A stretch of 64,000 bases of DNA from Dysgonomonas sp. HDW5A (GCF_011299555.1 NZ_CP049857.1:2356001-2420000), one strand, 5' to 3'; counted from the first letter of the stretch, positions 26,901-34,821 are shown. The notes: generated by a model not told the origin, from the letters alone. Numbers and translations: made by a program.

Positions 26901-27046
26901 ACACTAACCGTGATAATAGGGTTGTCTATATTGGGATATTCCCGAACTCCAAGGTAAGTATAACCAATCATACCTAAAAGGAATATAATCAGTACAAATA
27001 CGGTGGATAGCACAGGGCGTCGTATACTTAATTCTGAAATAGTCAT
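23990..27046 (-). CDS. RND efflux pump permease (HAE1/AcrB family)
   Basis: A 1018-residue inner-membrane proton-driven exporter. The N-terminus ISELSIRRPVLSTVFVLIIF is the first membrane helix, with two large periplasmic loops and twelve helices in total. The TM4 proton-relay segment VVLAVGLVVDDAIVVTENIY carries the paired aspartates, and the second-half helix-10 region with LVAKNGILIVEFANQ is present. It resembles MexF/AcrB-type multidrug pumps rather than the CusA metal type, which has a different TM4 motif. It is co-transcribed with the adaptor and TolC genes. The drug range cannot be read from sequence. Confidence 0.95.
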   Translation of the reverse strand: MTISELSIRRPVLSTVFVLIIFLLGMIGYTYLGVREYPNIDNPIITVSVSYPGANAEIIESQITEPLEQNINGIPGIRSLVSSSSQGSSNITVEFELSVDLETAANDVRDKVSRAQRYLPRDCDPPTVSKADADANPIIQITVQSAKRSLLELSEIAELTIKERLQTIPNVSAVEIWGQHRYSMRLWLDPVKMAAYGITPMDVKSAIDKENVELPSGSIEGDKIELSIRTLGLMETPEEFNSLVVKEDNYNVVRFGNIGNAELGTENPRNIMKKNGIPMVSVVIIPQPGANQIEISDETMIRLEQMQKDLPNDVQLGIAFDNTKFIRTSIFEVEETIYIAFLLVVLIIFLFLRDWRVTLVPCVVIPISLIGAFFVMYVAGYSINVLSMLAVVLAVGLVVDDAIVVTENIYLKIEEGMSPLEAGIEGSKEILFAVISTTITLVAVFFPIVFLEGMTGRLFREFSMVIAGSVLISSFVALTFTPMLATKLLKRNDKPGWFYRVTDPFFKGLNSVYSKGLHYFLTHRLLVWPIIIVTFIGIVFLAKNIPSEMAPLEDRSQISIRVSGPEGATYEFYRDYIEKVSQTVDSIAPERLSNIMRVRSGGGNITVVLPDIKDRERSQMQIADALSPVLRKETEARAFVQQQSTFGGRRTSMPIQYVLQAPNIAKLEEFIPQFMQKVNESPLFQMADVNLKFTKPETRIKIDRDKAALLGVSTRDIGQTLQYALSGQRMGYFYMNGKQYQILGEINRQQRNTPLDLKSIYLKNLNGDMIQLDNLVELEESVAPPQLYRYNRFNSATVSAGLAPGVTIGEGLNEMDRIAKTTLDESFRTALAGDSKDFRESSSSLMFAFLLAIVLIFLILAAQFESFKDPLVIMLTVPLAIAGALLFMYIWGITMNIFSQIGIIMLIGLVAKNGILIVEFANQRQETGMSRLEAIQGASVQRLRPILMTSFATILGLLPLVLATAEGSNGRIAMGIAVIGGMTISTFLTVFIVPVMYLYISTDREKKAQKKEQKEQKS

Positions 27047-27136
27047 AAGTTGATAAACTTAAGTAATAGAACGTTTTTCAATGTTGTGACAGTTATTGTT
27101 ATGCTTGATTGGAATAATAAAAAAAGTTCGGCGACC

Positions 27137-28225
27137 TTAATTTATATTGTCAAGAGTAATCGGCATACCATCTCGTAATTGCATTACACCACTTGTTAAT
27201 AAAGTATCTCCTAAAGCGAGTCCGTCAAGTATTTGTATCGAAGAGGCTGTTCGCATACCTTTTTTTATCTCTACCTGATGAGCTTTCCCGTCTTTGTAAA
27301 TGTAAGCGATATCACGTCCCATTTCGGCAACAGTAGAAATGCTGGGTATGACCAGCGTATTTTTTATCTCTTGTAATTTTATTTCGATATTAGCAGAATG
27401 ACCGGGTTTTAGTTTTCCGCCTGCATTCTGATAAATAGCACGGGCTTTTAAAGTCAAGGTTTGCTTGTCGAGGTTAGATTCGATGGCATATACTGAGGCT
27501 TGATATTTATTTAAATCATTATCTAATGTGAAGAAAAGAACAGTTCCCGGTTTTATATCGTTGGCTTGTCGTTCATTAACCGAAAACTCAATTTTAAGAG
27601 GAGTTATTTTGGTCAATTTCGAAATAATGGTAGCTGAAGTAGCGTAAGCACCTTCACTCACGAAGCGAAGTCCGATAATACCGGTAAAAGGAGCTCTTAA
27701 TTCAGTCTGAGCAATTTTTGCTTTGACTAATTCAATATCAGCATTTAATTTATCCAGCTCGGTATTTACCGATTCGTATGCTTCCTGGCTGACAGCATCT
27801 TTTGCCAATAATGATTTTTGACGAAAAACACGATCTTCGGCAAGAGGTTTTTGAGCTTCGAGTTTTTTGAGCTCAGCCTGTAATGGAGTGTCGTTTACTT
27901 TGGCAAGCAAATCGCCTTTTTTGACAGCACTTCCTTCCTTGAAATAAATAGCGGTAATTTTTCCGGAGGTTTCAAAAGATAAATCGACTTCTTCATCAGG
28001 AATTAATACACCTTTTGTTTTGAAAACATCATCCAGATTTTGAAATTTAAGTACCATGGCATTTACATTGAGGGAACCCTGTCCTCTGCCACTTGTATTA
28101 CCTCTTTGTTCCTGAGAATTTTTTTCTTTGAGAGGTAGTATATTTTTGATACTGGGATAAAAAGCCATACCGGCAATTATCAAAACGATTACGATAATGA
28201 GTGCTATTTTAGCTTTTTTATTCAT
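27137..28225 (-). CDS. Efflux periplasmic adaptor subunit (HlyD/MFP family)
   Basis: A 362-residue membrane-fusion protein. One N-terminal membrane anchor (about 6-26) is followed by a lipoyl/barrel-sandwich domain (FETSGKITAIYFKEGSAVKK and LRAPFTGIIGLR), a helical hairpin (about 120-165), and beta-barrel and membrane-proximal domains. It links the RND pump to TolC and is the first gene of the operon. About 90 bases separate it from the pump gene. Its upstream region contains a member of the intergenic repeat family rather than an obvious regulator gene. Confidence 0.93.
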   Translation of the reverse strand: MNKKAKIALIIVIVLIIAGMAFYPSIKNILPLKEKNSQEQRGNTSGRGQGSLNVNAMVLKFQNLDDVFKTKGVLIPDEEVDLSFETSGKITAIYFKEGSAVKKGDLLAKVNDTPLQAELKKLEAQKPLAEDRVFRQKSLLAKDAVSQEAYESVNTELDKLNADIELVKAKIAQTELRAPFTGIIGLRFVSEGAYATSATIISKLTKITPLKIEFSVNERQANDIKPGTVLFFTLDNDLNKYQASVYAIESNLDKQTLTLKARAIYQNAGGKLKPGHSANIEIKLQEIKNTLVIPSISTVAEMGRDIAYIYKDGKAHQVEIKKGMRTASSIQILDGLALGDTLLTSGVMQLRDGMPITLDNIN

Positions 28226-28243
28226 GGGGTGATGTTCTGAAAT

Positions 28244-28333
28244 ATAAGGTCTCGGACCTATTTGTTGTCCATCTAAGTATACCGAAAAATGGTAGTTATA
28301 GCCTTAAAATGTGACATTAAATACTTTCTGTTG
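28244..28333 (-). repeat. Intergenic repeat family, copy 5
   Basis: About 90 bp. On the minus strand it runs from AGAAAGTATTTAATGTCACA to CAACAAATAGGTCCGAGACC plus TTAT. It begins 19 bases upstream of the efflux adaptor start and ends in the dyad AGGTCTCGGACCT (28247-28259). The gene-free stretch 28226-28615 holds this and otherwise only AT-rich sequence. Confidence 0.55.
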
Positions 28334-28615
28334 TTTAATTAGTTACGAATATACATATAACTAATGCATAATGTTAGACAAGTTTAAAGTGAAAAGGTTT
28401 AATCAGATAATAAAAAATTATAACTAAAAAAAGTCATTTCCCATTATACTTTTATATCTCTATATATGTTATATAAATAATGAGGAGTATTTAATAATGT
28501 TTTTATAAACTGTAAAAGCTTGTATTTGTTATACTTGATAAAGCAGAGAGACGCTTTGATGCGTAAATCTCAACTGATTGAAAAAAATATTTTTAAAATA
28601 AATAAATTTAGGATT

Positions 28616-29044
28616 ATGGATAATTTACCGATTATAATAGAACAAATCTATACAGCTCCTGTGTCAAAAGTATGGGAGGCTCTAACGGATAAGGAGAAAA
28701 TGGAAGAGTGGTACTTCGATATCAAAGGTTTTATTGCCGAAGAAGGAAAGACTTTTGATTTTGACGTGGAAGATGGTGGAAATTTATATCACCATCATTT
28801 TGAAATATTGGAAGTTATTCCCAATAAAAAACTTCGACATACGTGGACACATCCGGGACATAGTAAAGGTCGATCCGTTTTAACCTGGGTATTAGAACCT
28901 GTAGGCAAAGGTACAAAGGTGACACTGATTCACGAAGGAGTCGAAAATTTCTCCGATGCAGGAGATGGATTCACAAAAGAGAATTATATTAAAGGCTGGA
29001 ACGAAATATTAGAAAAATGGTTAAGAAATTTTCTTGAAGGATAA
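28616..29044 (+). CDS. SRPBCC/AHSA1 domain protein
   Basis: A 142-residue single-domain START-like fold protein of the AHSA1 (Aha1 C-terminal-like) group, a cytoplasmic hydrophobic-pocket protein of unknown ligand. The domain starts IEQIYTAPVSKVWEALTDKE, continues with WYFDIKGF and FEILEVIPNKKLRHTWTHPG, and closes with the C-terminal helix KGWNEILEKWLRNFL. An upstream in-frame ATG would add 32 Lys/Ile-rich residues not typical of the family, so the ATG at 28616 is preferred. It opens a run of SRPBCC and VOC genes on this strand. Confidence 0.85.
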   Translation: MDNLPIIIEQIYTAPVSKVWEALTDKEKMEEWYFDIKGFIAEEGKTFDFDVEDGGNLYHHHFEILEVIPNKKLRHTWTHPGHSKGRSVLTWVLEPVGKGTKVTLIHEGVENFSDAGDGFTKENYIKGWNEILEKWLRNFLEG

Positions 29045-29059
29045 GGACTTAGAGTCCTT
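29043..29059. repeat. AAGGACTTAGAGTCCTT palindrome
   Basis: An imperfect dyad overlapping the SRPBCC stop codon. Downstream AGGTGAACTTATCCGTT resembles the sequence after the palindrome at 7094, so it may be a degraded member of the same repeat family. Confidence 0.35.
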
Positions 29060-29202
29060 TATATTTTGTTGTCGAGGTGAACTTATCCGTTTATTTCTCT
29101 AACAATTATGAACATCTGGATCTGCTGGGACAAATTGAGGCAGATTATTAATCAATATTTTATTTATTTACTTAATTAGTTATCTATTAAACTTGAAAAA
29201 TT

Positions 29203-29655
29203 ATGGCAACAGCAATTCAACCATACCTGACTTTTGAGGGTAATTGTGAAGAGGCATTCAATTTTTATAAATCTGTATTCGGAAAAGAATTTACTTATAT
29301 AGGTCGTTTTGCGGATATGCCTCCATTGGAAGGACAACCTGCAATATCTCCGGAATATTCTAATAGAATTATGCATGTGGCTTTGCCTATAAATAATGAT
29401 TTTATGCTTTTTGGAAGTGATAATATGGAGGGGAGCTGTGGAGGCCCTGATCTGGTTATCGGGAATAATATTTCTTTATCCCTTCAAATTGAAACAAAAG
29501 AAGAAGCCGATAGAGTATTTGGAGCACTATCGAAAGGAGGTACTGTAGGTGTGCCTATGGGCGATACTTTCTGGAATGCTTATTTTGGAATGTTTACTGA
29601 TCGGTTTGGAATAAACTGGATGATTAATGTAGAACAGAATACTGATAAAAAGTAA
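29203..29655 (+). CDS. VOC family protein, PhnB-like
   Basis: A 150-residue glyoxalase/bleomycin-resistance-fold protein of the PhnB/YkqB-like subgroup. It shows the typical opening QPYLTFEGNCEEAFNFYKSVFG, middle IMHVALPINNDFMLFGSD and closing WNAYFGMFTDRFGINWMIN. Two beta-alpha-beta-beta-beta units are complete. Its enzymatic role, if any, is unknown. The next VOC gene starts 4 bases after its stop, so they are translationally coupled. Confidence 0.88.
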   Translation: MATAIQPYLTFEGNCEEAFNFYKSVFGKEFTYIGRFADMPPLEGQPAISPEYSNRIMHVALPINNDFMLFGSDNMEGSCGGPDLVIGNNISLSLQIETKEEADRVFGALSKGGTVGVPMGDTFWNAYFGMFTDRFGINWMINVEQNTDKK

Positions 29656-29659
29656 CCAT

Positions 29660-30046
29660 ATGAAAAAGATAGCAAATCCTGTAGGCTGGTTCGAAATTTA
29701 TGTTAGTGATTTGGAACGTGCAAAAAAGTTTTACGAAAATGTGTTTGATCGTGAACTGTATGAGATACCAGCTCCTGATGATTCGGATATAAAGATGGTT
29801 GTTTTCGAAATGGATGAAGATGCCCCCAACGCTTCCGGAGCATTGGTAAAGATGGAGGGTATGGAACCCGGCGGAAATAGTACAATAGTATATTTTTCTT
29901 CTTACGATTGTGAAATTGAACAAAAGAAGGTAGAGGTTGCCGGAGGAAAAATTCTGAAACCCAAATTTTCGATTGGCGAATATGGCTTTATCTCACTAGT
30001 TCTGGATACTGAAGAAAATTGTATAGGCATACATTCCCTTAAATAA
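29660..30046 (+). CDS. VOC family (glyoxalase-like) protein
   Basis: A 128-residue VOC-fold protein: PVGWFEIYVSDLERAKKFYE opens the first half-domain and GEYGFISLVLDTEENCIGIHS closes the second. The glyoxalase metal ligands are only partly recognisable (E68-region and the C-terminal IGIHS), so catalysis is uncertain. It is coupled to the preceding PhnB-like gene. Confidence 0.87.
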   Translation: MKKIANPVGWFEIYVSDLERAKKFYENVFDRELYEIPAPDDSDIKMVVFEMDEDAPNASGALVKMEGMEPGGNSTIVYFSSYDCEIEQKKVEVAGGKILKPKFSIGEYGFISLVLDTEENCIGIHSLK

Positions 30047-30196
30047 TAATTAATTAAAAGGAAGAATTTATTCGAATATCTTAGTCAGGTCGGGGCGTAT
30101 ACAATACGCCCTGATACACAATCGGTAAAATGTTTCGATAATTATGATTAATAACTTCTAGAATTCTTTCTATTTAATACTTAAAATGATTTCAGA

Positions 30197-30631
30197 ATGG
30201 CAAAACATAGAGACATAGTCACTGTACAAGTGCTTGTTGATGCATCTATAGATACTGTTTGGAAATGCTGGACTACCCCCGCTGATATAATTAAATGGAA
30301 TAATGCATCCGATGACTGGCATACGCCTGAAGCTAGTAATGATTTGAGAAAAGGGGGTAAATTTAGTTATAGGATGGAAGCTAAAGATGCTTCTATGGGG
30401 TTCGACTTTGGAGGTGTTTATAGTGATATAATTGATAAACAAGAGATAAATTATACGCTTGAAGATGGTCGGAAGACTAAAATAACTTTTATAGAGGTAG
30501 ATAACAAAGTTCAAGTTATAGAATCTTTCGAAGCCGAAGATATTAATTCCATAGAAATGCAACGACAAGGTTGGCAAGCTATTCTGGATAATTTTCAAAA
30601 ATATGTAGAGCATCAATTGCCGAAAAGATGA
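30197..30631 (+). CDS. SRPBCC/AHSA1 domain protein
   Basis: A 144-residue START-like protein, paralogous in type to the one at 28616: VQVLVDASIDTVWKCWTTPA, IKWNNASDDWHTP, KGGKFSYRMEAKD, and the helix QGWQAILDNFQKYVE. The stop codon TGA overlaps the ATG of the following VOC gene (ATGA), implying translational coupling. The ligand is unknown. Confidence 0.87.
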   Translation: MAKHRDIVTVQVLVDASIDTVWKCWTTPADIIKWNNASDDWHTPEASNDLRKGGKFSYRMEAKDASMGFDFGGVYSDIIDKQEINYTLEDGRKTKITFIEVDNKVQVIESFEAEDINSIEMQRQGWQAILDNFQKYVEHQLPKR

Positions 30632-31100
30632 AAAAAAAATTAGACCATGTCTTTGGTTTGATAATCAAGCCGAAGAAGCTGTAAAATTCTATACTTCGAT
30701 TTTTAGAGATTCAAAAGTTGAAGGAGTGAGTTATTATGGCAAAGAAGGATTTGATATCCATCATCAGAAAGAAGGGACAGTATTGACCATCGAATTTGAG
30801 ATAAACGGGCAGTCTCTTACAGCATTAAACGGAGGTCCTGTTTTTCAATTCAATGAGTCAATATCGTTACAGGTATTTTGTGATAGTCAACAAGAAATAG
30901 ACTATTACTGGGACAAACTTACCGGTGATGGGGGAGAAGAAAGCTATTGCGGATGGCTTAAGGATAAATACGGACTTTCGTGGCAAATAGTACCATCTAT
31001 GCTTTCTGAATTAATGAAAGATCCGGTTAAAGCCGAAAAAATAATGAGTGTATTTATGGAGATGAGAAAACTTGATCTCGAAAAGATACAAAATGCCTAA
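30628..31100 (+). CDS. PhnB-like VOC protein, frame broken at a poly-A tract next to the start
   Basis: The frame ending at 31100 encodes a PhnB/3-demethylubiquinone-type VOC domain, KIRPCLWFDNQAEEAVKFYT through LKDKYGLSWQIVPSML. It has no in-frame ATG, GTG or TTG upstream of the conserved N-terminus; the first is a GTG at 30726, inside the domain. The natural ATG at 30628 overlaps the previous stop (ATGA) but is one frame off: nine A residues follow it, and ten would join MKKK directly to IRPCLW. Either the gene is phase-variable or read by slippage on A9, or the base count is a sequencing error. Apart from this the domain is intact (about 157 residues). Confidence 0.7.
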
Positions 31101-31484
31101 GCCGATTTAATACTGTTTTATCTATAAGTAAATTATATTATTACATATATTTTTGAGTAAAGAGTAGGAGCTTAAAGTTAAACACACTATAAGCTCTTAT
31201 TTTTTTATATGAATAGAGTTTTTTCTATCTATTGTTGCTTTGTAAAATGAGAACATCTTAGGTTCGAAGACTTCTTTCGGAGCTTTTTCGTAATCTTTTT
31301 AATTGCTTAAAATCCAGTGAACATTGTTTTCATAAATAATGTTATAAAGTGTGATATGAAATGAGCGATTTGGCTTAGTTAACTCGAAAAGTGAAAATTA
31401 TAAAACAATATAGAGCTATTTCTTGTTAACATAATACGAAAACTTTATTTAGCATTGGACATATCGAAATTAAATTATAAAATT
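31101..31484. other. Gene-free stretch with terminator and a possible decayed coding fragment
   Basis: A weak terminator (GAGCTTA/TAAGCTC, 31168-31196, then a T run) closes the VOC cluster. Further on, the minus strand at about 31240-31320 reads HWILSN, a stop, then KDYEKAPKEVFEPKMF. This looks protein-like and could be a decayed gene end, but it is too short to assign. Nothing else is recognisable. Confidence 0.3.
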
Positions 31485-32117
31485 ATGAGAACTTTAAGAC
31501 TTTTTTCGCTAGTATTATTTAGCGCATTGATGTTTGCTTCGTGTAAGTCATCATTGACAGTGTCGACAGACTATGATCGTAGCGTTGACTTTTCGAAGTA
31601 TAAAACATTTGGAATTTATAAGTTGGATGCCGAAGCTCAAACTATTAGCCAACTAAATAGAAATCGTATCTATGAAGCTATAAAAGCCGCACTTATCGAA
31701 CGTGGTTTAACCGAATCTGCAACTCCTGATCTATGGGTAAATAGCCTTGCTTTTGTTGAATCAAGAGAGTCACATTCCAGTACTACCATGACTACCGGTA
31801 TGGGTATGGGAATGGGTATGGGCGGAATGGGAATGGGTGGTTTCCATCGTCCTTATATGTGGGGTGGTCCTATGATGATGACCGGATCAAGTGTAGCCCG
31901 CACTCAGCACAATGTAGATATTTATCATAAAGGATCGTTATTGGTTGACTTGATTGATGCAAGAACTAATACTTTGGTATGGCATGCCGCAGGTAACCGC
32001 GATGTTGATAAAAACTTCGGACGTAATGCTGATGAAAAGATCGCAAAATACGTATCTAAAATGTTTGCAAGTTTTCCTCCTGCAACAATTGTAAATACAA
32101 CAGTAAAGTCTAAATAA
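31485..32117 (+). CDS. DUF4136 lipoprotein
   Basis: A 210-residue lipoprotein (lipobox FASC, C20) with the DUF4136 domain. It has TDYDRSVDFSKYKTFGIYKL near the start, NRIYEAIKAALIERGLTES, and VDLIDARTNTLVWHAAGNRD with DEKIAKYVSKMFASFPP at the end. A Met/Gly repeat of about 20 residues (MGMGMG type, about 104-123) replaces a loop. The domain is widespread in Bacteroidetes and Proteobacteria, with unknown function in the cell envelope. The start at 31485 gives the lipoprotein signal; the frame upstream is not used. It is monocistronic with a strong terminator. Confidence 0.88.
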   Translation: MRTLRLFSLVLFSALMFASCKSSLTVSTDYDRSVDFSKYKTFGIYKLDAEAQTISQLNRNRIYEAIKAALIERGLTESATPDLWVNSLAFVESRESHSSTTMTTGMGMGMGMGGMGMGGFHRPYMWGGPMMMTGSSVARTQHNVDIYHKGSLLVDLIDARTNTLVWHAAGNRDVDKNFGRNADEKIAKYVSKMFASFPPATIVNTTVKSK

Positions 32118-32142
32118 GTTTCTGTAGTTCTGAATTAATATG

Positions 32143-32173
32143 AAAAGCTGCTCCTAAAGAGCAGCTTTTTTCT
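32143..32173 (+). terminator. Terminator after the DUF4136 gene
   Basis: AAAAGCTGCTC and GAGCAGCTTTT around CTAAA, followed by TTTCTTTT. Confidence 0.85.
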
Positions 32174-32217
32174 TTTATGTTATACCATTAATATGCAGAA
32201 CCAAGATTAATAATAAA

Positions 32218-32257
32218 AACCCCCCACCATTTTCCAGAGGAAAAATGGTGGGGGGTT
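32218..32257. terminator. Long C6/G6 hairpin between converging genes
   Basis: AACCCCCCACCATTTT-CC pairs with GG-AAAAATGGTGGGGGGTT around a 3-base loop, an unusually GC-strong 17-18 bp stem for this AT-rich genome. It probably terminates the minus-strand gene at 32290; the plus-strand gene already has its own terminator. Confidence 0.6.
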
Positions 32258-32289
32258 AACAGGTCTATTTCTTGTGTCTTATATTAAAG

Positions 32290-32541
32290 CTACTTGATTG
32301 GCTTTATACCCATATTTTTTATATAATTCTTCACATGCTCGTTTCGCTGTTCTGGCGTTAAACTGGCAGGAAGTTCAATTGATGTTCTACTATCAACTAC
32401 TACACAAACAACATCGCCCATTCTTTTCTTATGCTCTTCTAACATTTGACTTACAAGGTCATTTGCTCTCACACGTTCAGAACGATTAATTGCGCCCTCT
32501 TTACCCTTGAGCGGCGTTCTTTTTTTAGTTTCCATATTCAC
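32290..32541 (-). CDS. Small hypothetical protein
   Basis: An 83-residue soluble basic protein without signal peptide or membrane segment. It has a Lys/Arg-rich start, a central VVCVVVDSRTSIELP strand pair and the segment LTPEQRNEHVKNYIKNMGIK. I do not recognise the family. Coding is supported by ordered amino-acid use and a terminator directly downstream; a second ATG two codons in (32535) is possible. It is monocistronic and flanked by unrelated genes. Confidence 0.5.
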   Translation of the reverse strand: MNMETKKRTPLKGKEGAINRSERVRANDLVSQMLEEHKKRMGDVVCVVVDSRTSIELPASLTPEQRNEHVKNYIKNMGIKPIK

Positions 32542-32737
32542 ACTATATTTATAAGTAAATAAATAAAATAACCTTCTCAGGCTGGTTTTTTGTGAATATA
32601 CTCAATAATAATCAGATAAACAATTATTTAACAAAAATAGACAAGTTCCGATGACCCTAAATTGAGCCATATTTTGATTCGTGTAAGATTGCTAATGAGT
32701 CTGACACCACAATTACGACGTTTTTGTACAATAGAAA

Positions 32738-33694
32738 TTAACGAGAAATAATTGTAGTATTATTTTCGGATAGCCATTTTTGAAGAACATAAAAATCGAC
32801 ATCTTTTAATATAACTTGTTTATTGGCATCAAGTAAATAAAGTGTGGGTATTGCTTTTAAATCGTAAACCTTTTTGTTTTGTACAATTTGATTTTTATCA
32901 TATCCGTTTATCCATAAAGGAGGAATATCATTCATATGTTTTTTCCAAATTTCTAAATCAGCATCCGGATAAAATGAAAGTATAGAAAGAGATTTGTTTT
33001 GTAGACCTTCATTAATAACATTCGAAGCCTTAATTGCTTCAATCAGCTCTGCACAAGCATGGCAATCGGGATTATAGAATAAAACAATCGTGTATTCGCT
33101 TTTTATATCATATAGCCTGCCTGTTTTCCCAGAGGCTAAAGTATATGTAAAGTCTGTTGCTTTATCGCCGATTCTGTTTTTCAATAGCATGTTCAGTTTA
33201 AAATCAGCACGCTCTTTATCCGTCTCATTAGTTTTGCCGGACTCTATAATATAATTTAATACAGGGATGTAAAACTCTTCGTTTCGTAAAGGAGAATTCG
33301 GATCATAAAGGTATTTATTATATATATCCAGAAAATAGCTGTGCATTTTATTATCTGTCTCAGCCTTTATTAAGGTGCTTTTTATTGAGGCATAGGCTGT
33401 ATCTTTATCAGCATGAGGCAAGATCTCAATATAATCAGCCATGGCTTGCTCTGTAATACTTGGCAAATGGATATATGCGGTATCGGTGAAGTCAAAATTA
33501 TCCCAATAGTGTTTCACCAGATAATTTGCTCTGTCTAGTGGAACAACCAGTTCATCAGGAACTATAGGCATTCTGAATTTGCGTTCTTTTTTTTGCTCAG
33601 TTGTTGCTTGAGTTTGTTTATCCGTATTGCTACATGCTGACAGGCAAATTCCAAAGGACAGACAGAAAAAGATAATTGTATAATATATTTTCAT
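32738..33694 (-). CDS. Thioredoxin-fold lipoprotein with DUF5106 domain
   Basis: A 318-residue lipoprotein (lipobox LSAC, C21). About residues 50-170 form the helical DUF5106 domain (ANYLVKHYWDNFDFTDTAYI and DPNSPLRNEEFYIPVLNYI). Residues about 175-315 form a TlpA/thioredoxin-like domain with the redox motif YNPDCHACAELIEAI (CHAC) and cis-proline region LKAIPTLYLLDANK. Such proteins act in disulfide exchange in the periplasm, facing the membrane. No partner is adjacent. Confidence 0.9.
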   Translation of the reverse strand: MKIYYTIIFFCLSFGICLSACSNTDKQTQATTEQKKERKFRMPIVPDELVVPLDRANYLVKHYWDNFDFTDTAYIHLPSITEQAMADYIEILPHADKDTAYASIKSTLIKAETDNKMHSYFLDIYNKYLYDPNSPLRNEEFYIPVLNYIIESGKTNETDKERADFKLNMLLKNRIGDKATDFTYTLASGKTGRLYDIKSEYTIVLFYNPDCHACAELIEAIKASNVINEGLQNKSLSILSFYPDADLEIWKKHMNDIPPLWINGYDKNQIVQNKKVYDLKAIPTLYLLDANKQVILKDVDFYVLQKWLSENNTTIISR

Positions 33695-33741
33695 AATTGT
33701 ACTTTATTCTCTAAAGATATTCCTCAAAATTAAAAACAGAG

Positions 33742-33864
33742 TTAAAATGTATAAGCTAATGCTATCCCTATATTATCAGAAGGTGATAGTGTTGGTTCCG
33801 ATTGTCGGTACACTCTTCTTGTATCTTCCTTGGTGGAGGAAGAATATACGTAGGCAGTAAGTAA
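33742..33864 (-). pseudogene. C-terminal remnant of an outer-membrane beta-barrel protein
   Basis: The minus strand has a 40-codon open stretch ending in TAA (33744-33742) that reads TAYVYSSSTKEDTRRVYRQS then EPTLSPSDNIGIALAYTF. A last beta-strand ending in aromatic F is the hallmark of outer-membrane barrels. An in-frame stop lies just upstream (33865-33867) and no start is present, so only the tail survives. Confidence 0.35.
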
Positions 33865-33952
33865 TTAAAAAATCAAGAAAGAGCGTTTCATTATTTTATC
33901 TGCAATATTAGTTTTCTGTTGATTCTACAAATAGATTAATTTCCGACTCCGA

Positions 33953-34723
33953 TTATTCTTTAATCTTAACGTATATATGTTTAATATGTTTCTTGTCGGC
34001 AACTCTAACATCTATATCAAAGACTTTGTTCAGCGACTTTATCATAGGAGTAAGTTTGGGGTAGCCATAATTTCGAGGATCAAAATCGGGTCTCTTTTTA
34101 ATAATCAGATTACCCATATCCCCAAGAAAAGCCCATCCATCATCATCGGCTAAATCCTGAACTGTAGTTTTAAGCAGCTGTATCAGTTTCTTATTAATAG
34201 GTTCGATATTAGAATCTTTATCAGATTTAGACTGATTTGAAGATGCTGAATCTTGTTGCGTATCGGATGTTTCAGCTTCAGAATTTCCGATTATTTCGAT
34301 ATAAATAAACTTGTCGCAAGCTACAATAAACGGTTTTGGCGTTTTTTTCTCGCCGATCCCAATAACCAGCATACTCGATTCTCGTAATCTCACAGCTAAT
34401 CTGGTAAAATCGCTATCACTCGAAACGAGACAAAAGCCATCTACTTTATCGGAGTGAAGTATATCCATGGCATCAATAATCATGGCTGAGTCGGTTGCGT
34501 TCTTTCCAGTGGTGTAACTGTATTGTTGTATGGGAGTTATGGCATGTTCCAGTAACGGTTGCTTCCATCCCGAGACAGTTGGTTTAGTCCAGTCTCCATA
34601 TATTCTTTTGATAGTAGGTACACCTATTTTAGCAATTTCATCGAGCATACCTTTTATATTTGAATAAGGTATATTATCGGCATCAATAAGAACTGCTAAT
34701 TTTAAGTCTTGACTTTCTCTCAT
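33953..34723 (-). CDS. NYN-domain (LabA/limkain-like) protein with OST-HTH/LOTUS domain
   Basis: A 256-residue cytoplasmic protein. About residues 8-150 are a NYN/PIN-like nuclease fold with its acidic residues in place: VLIDADNIPY, TDSAMIIDAMDIL and LVSSDSDFTRLAVRLRE. After an acidic, Ser-rich linker (about 155-175), the C-terminal 75 residues (KLIQLLKTTVQDLADDDGWA to KKHIKHIYVKI) form an OST-HTH/LOTUS RNA-binding domain. Bacterial members are presumed RNA-processing enzymes. The ATG at 34723 follows a canonical -7 box. Confidence 0.88.
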   Translation of the reverse strand: MRESQDLKLAVLIDADNIPYSNIKGMLDEIAKIGVPTIKRIYGDWTKPTVSGWKQPLLEHAITPIQQYSYTTGKNATDSAMIIDAMDILHSDKVDGFCLVSSDSDFTRLAVRLRESSMLVIGIGEKKTPKPFIVACDKFIYIEIIGNSEAETSDTQQDSASSNQSKSDKDSNIEPINKKLIQLLKTTVQDLADDDGWAFLGDMGNLIIKKRPDFDPRNYGYPKLTPMIKSLNKVFDIDVRVADKKHIKHIYVKIKE

Positions 34724-34745
34724 AAACGTAATCTTTTATTAATCT

Positions 34746-34753
34746 CAAATGTA
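34746..34753 (-). promoter_or_regulatory. Putative -7 element for the NYN gene
   Basis: The minus strand reads TACATTTG (TAnnTTTG), 23 bases before the start codon at 34723. Confidence 0.35.
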
Positions 34754-34821
34754 CAATTTCTTTGAGGTTATTCATTGTAAGTATCGTAAAATATTATGAT
34801 TATGATTTTATTTTTCTATTA

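Noticed and set aside
32143-32257. Riboswitch or attenuator for the small gene at 32290
   Set aside because: Both hairpins lie downstream of the genes they border and behave as terminators of converging transcription.
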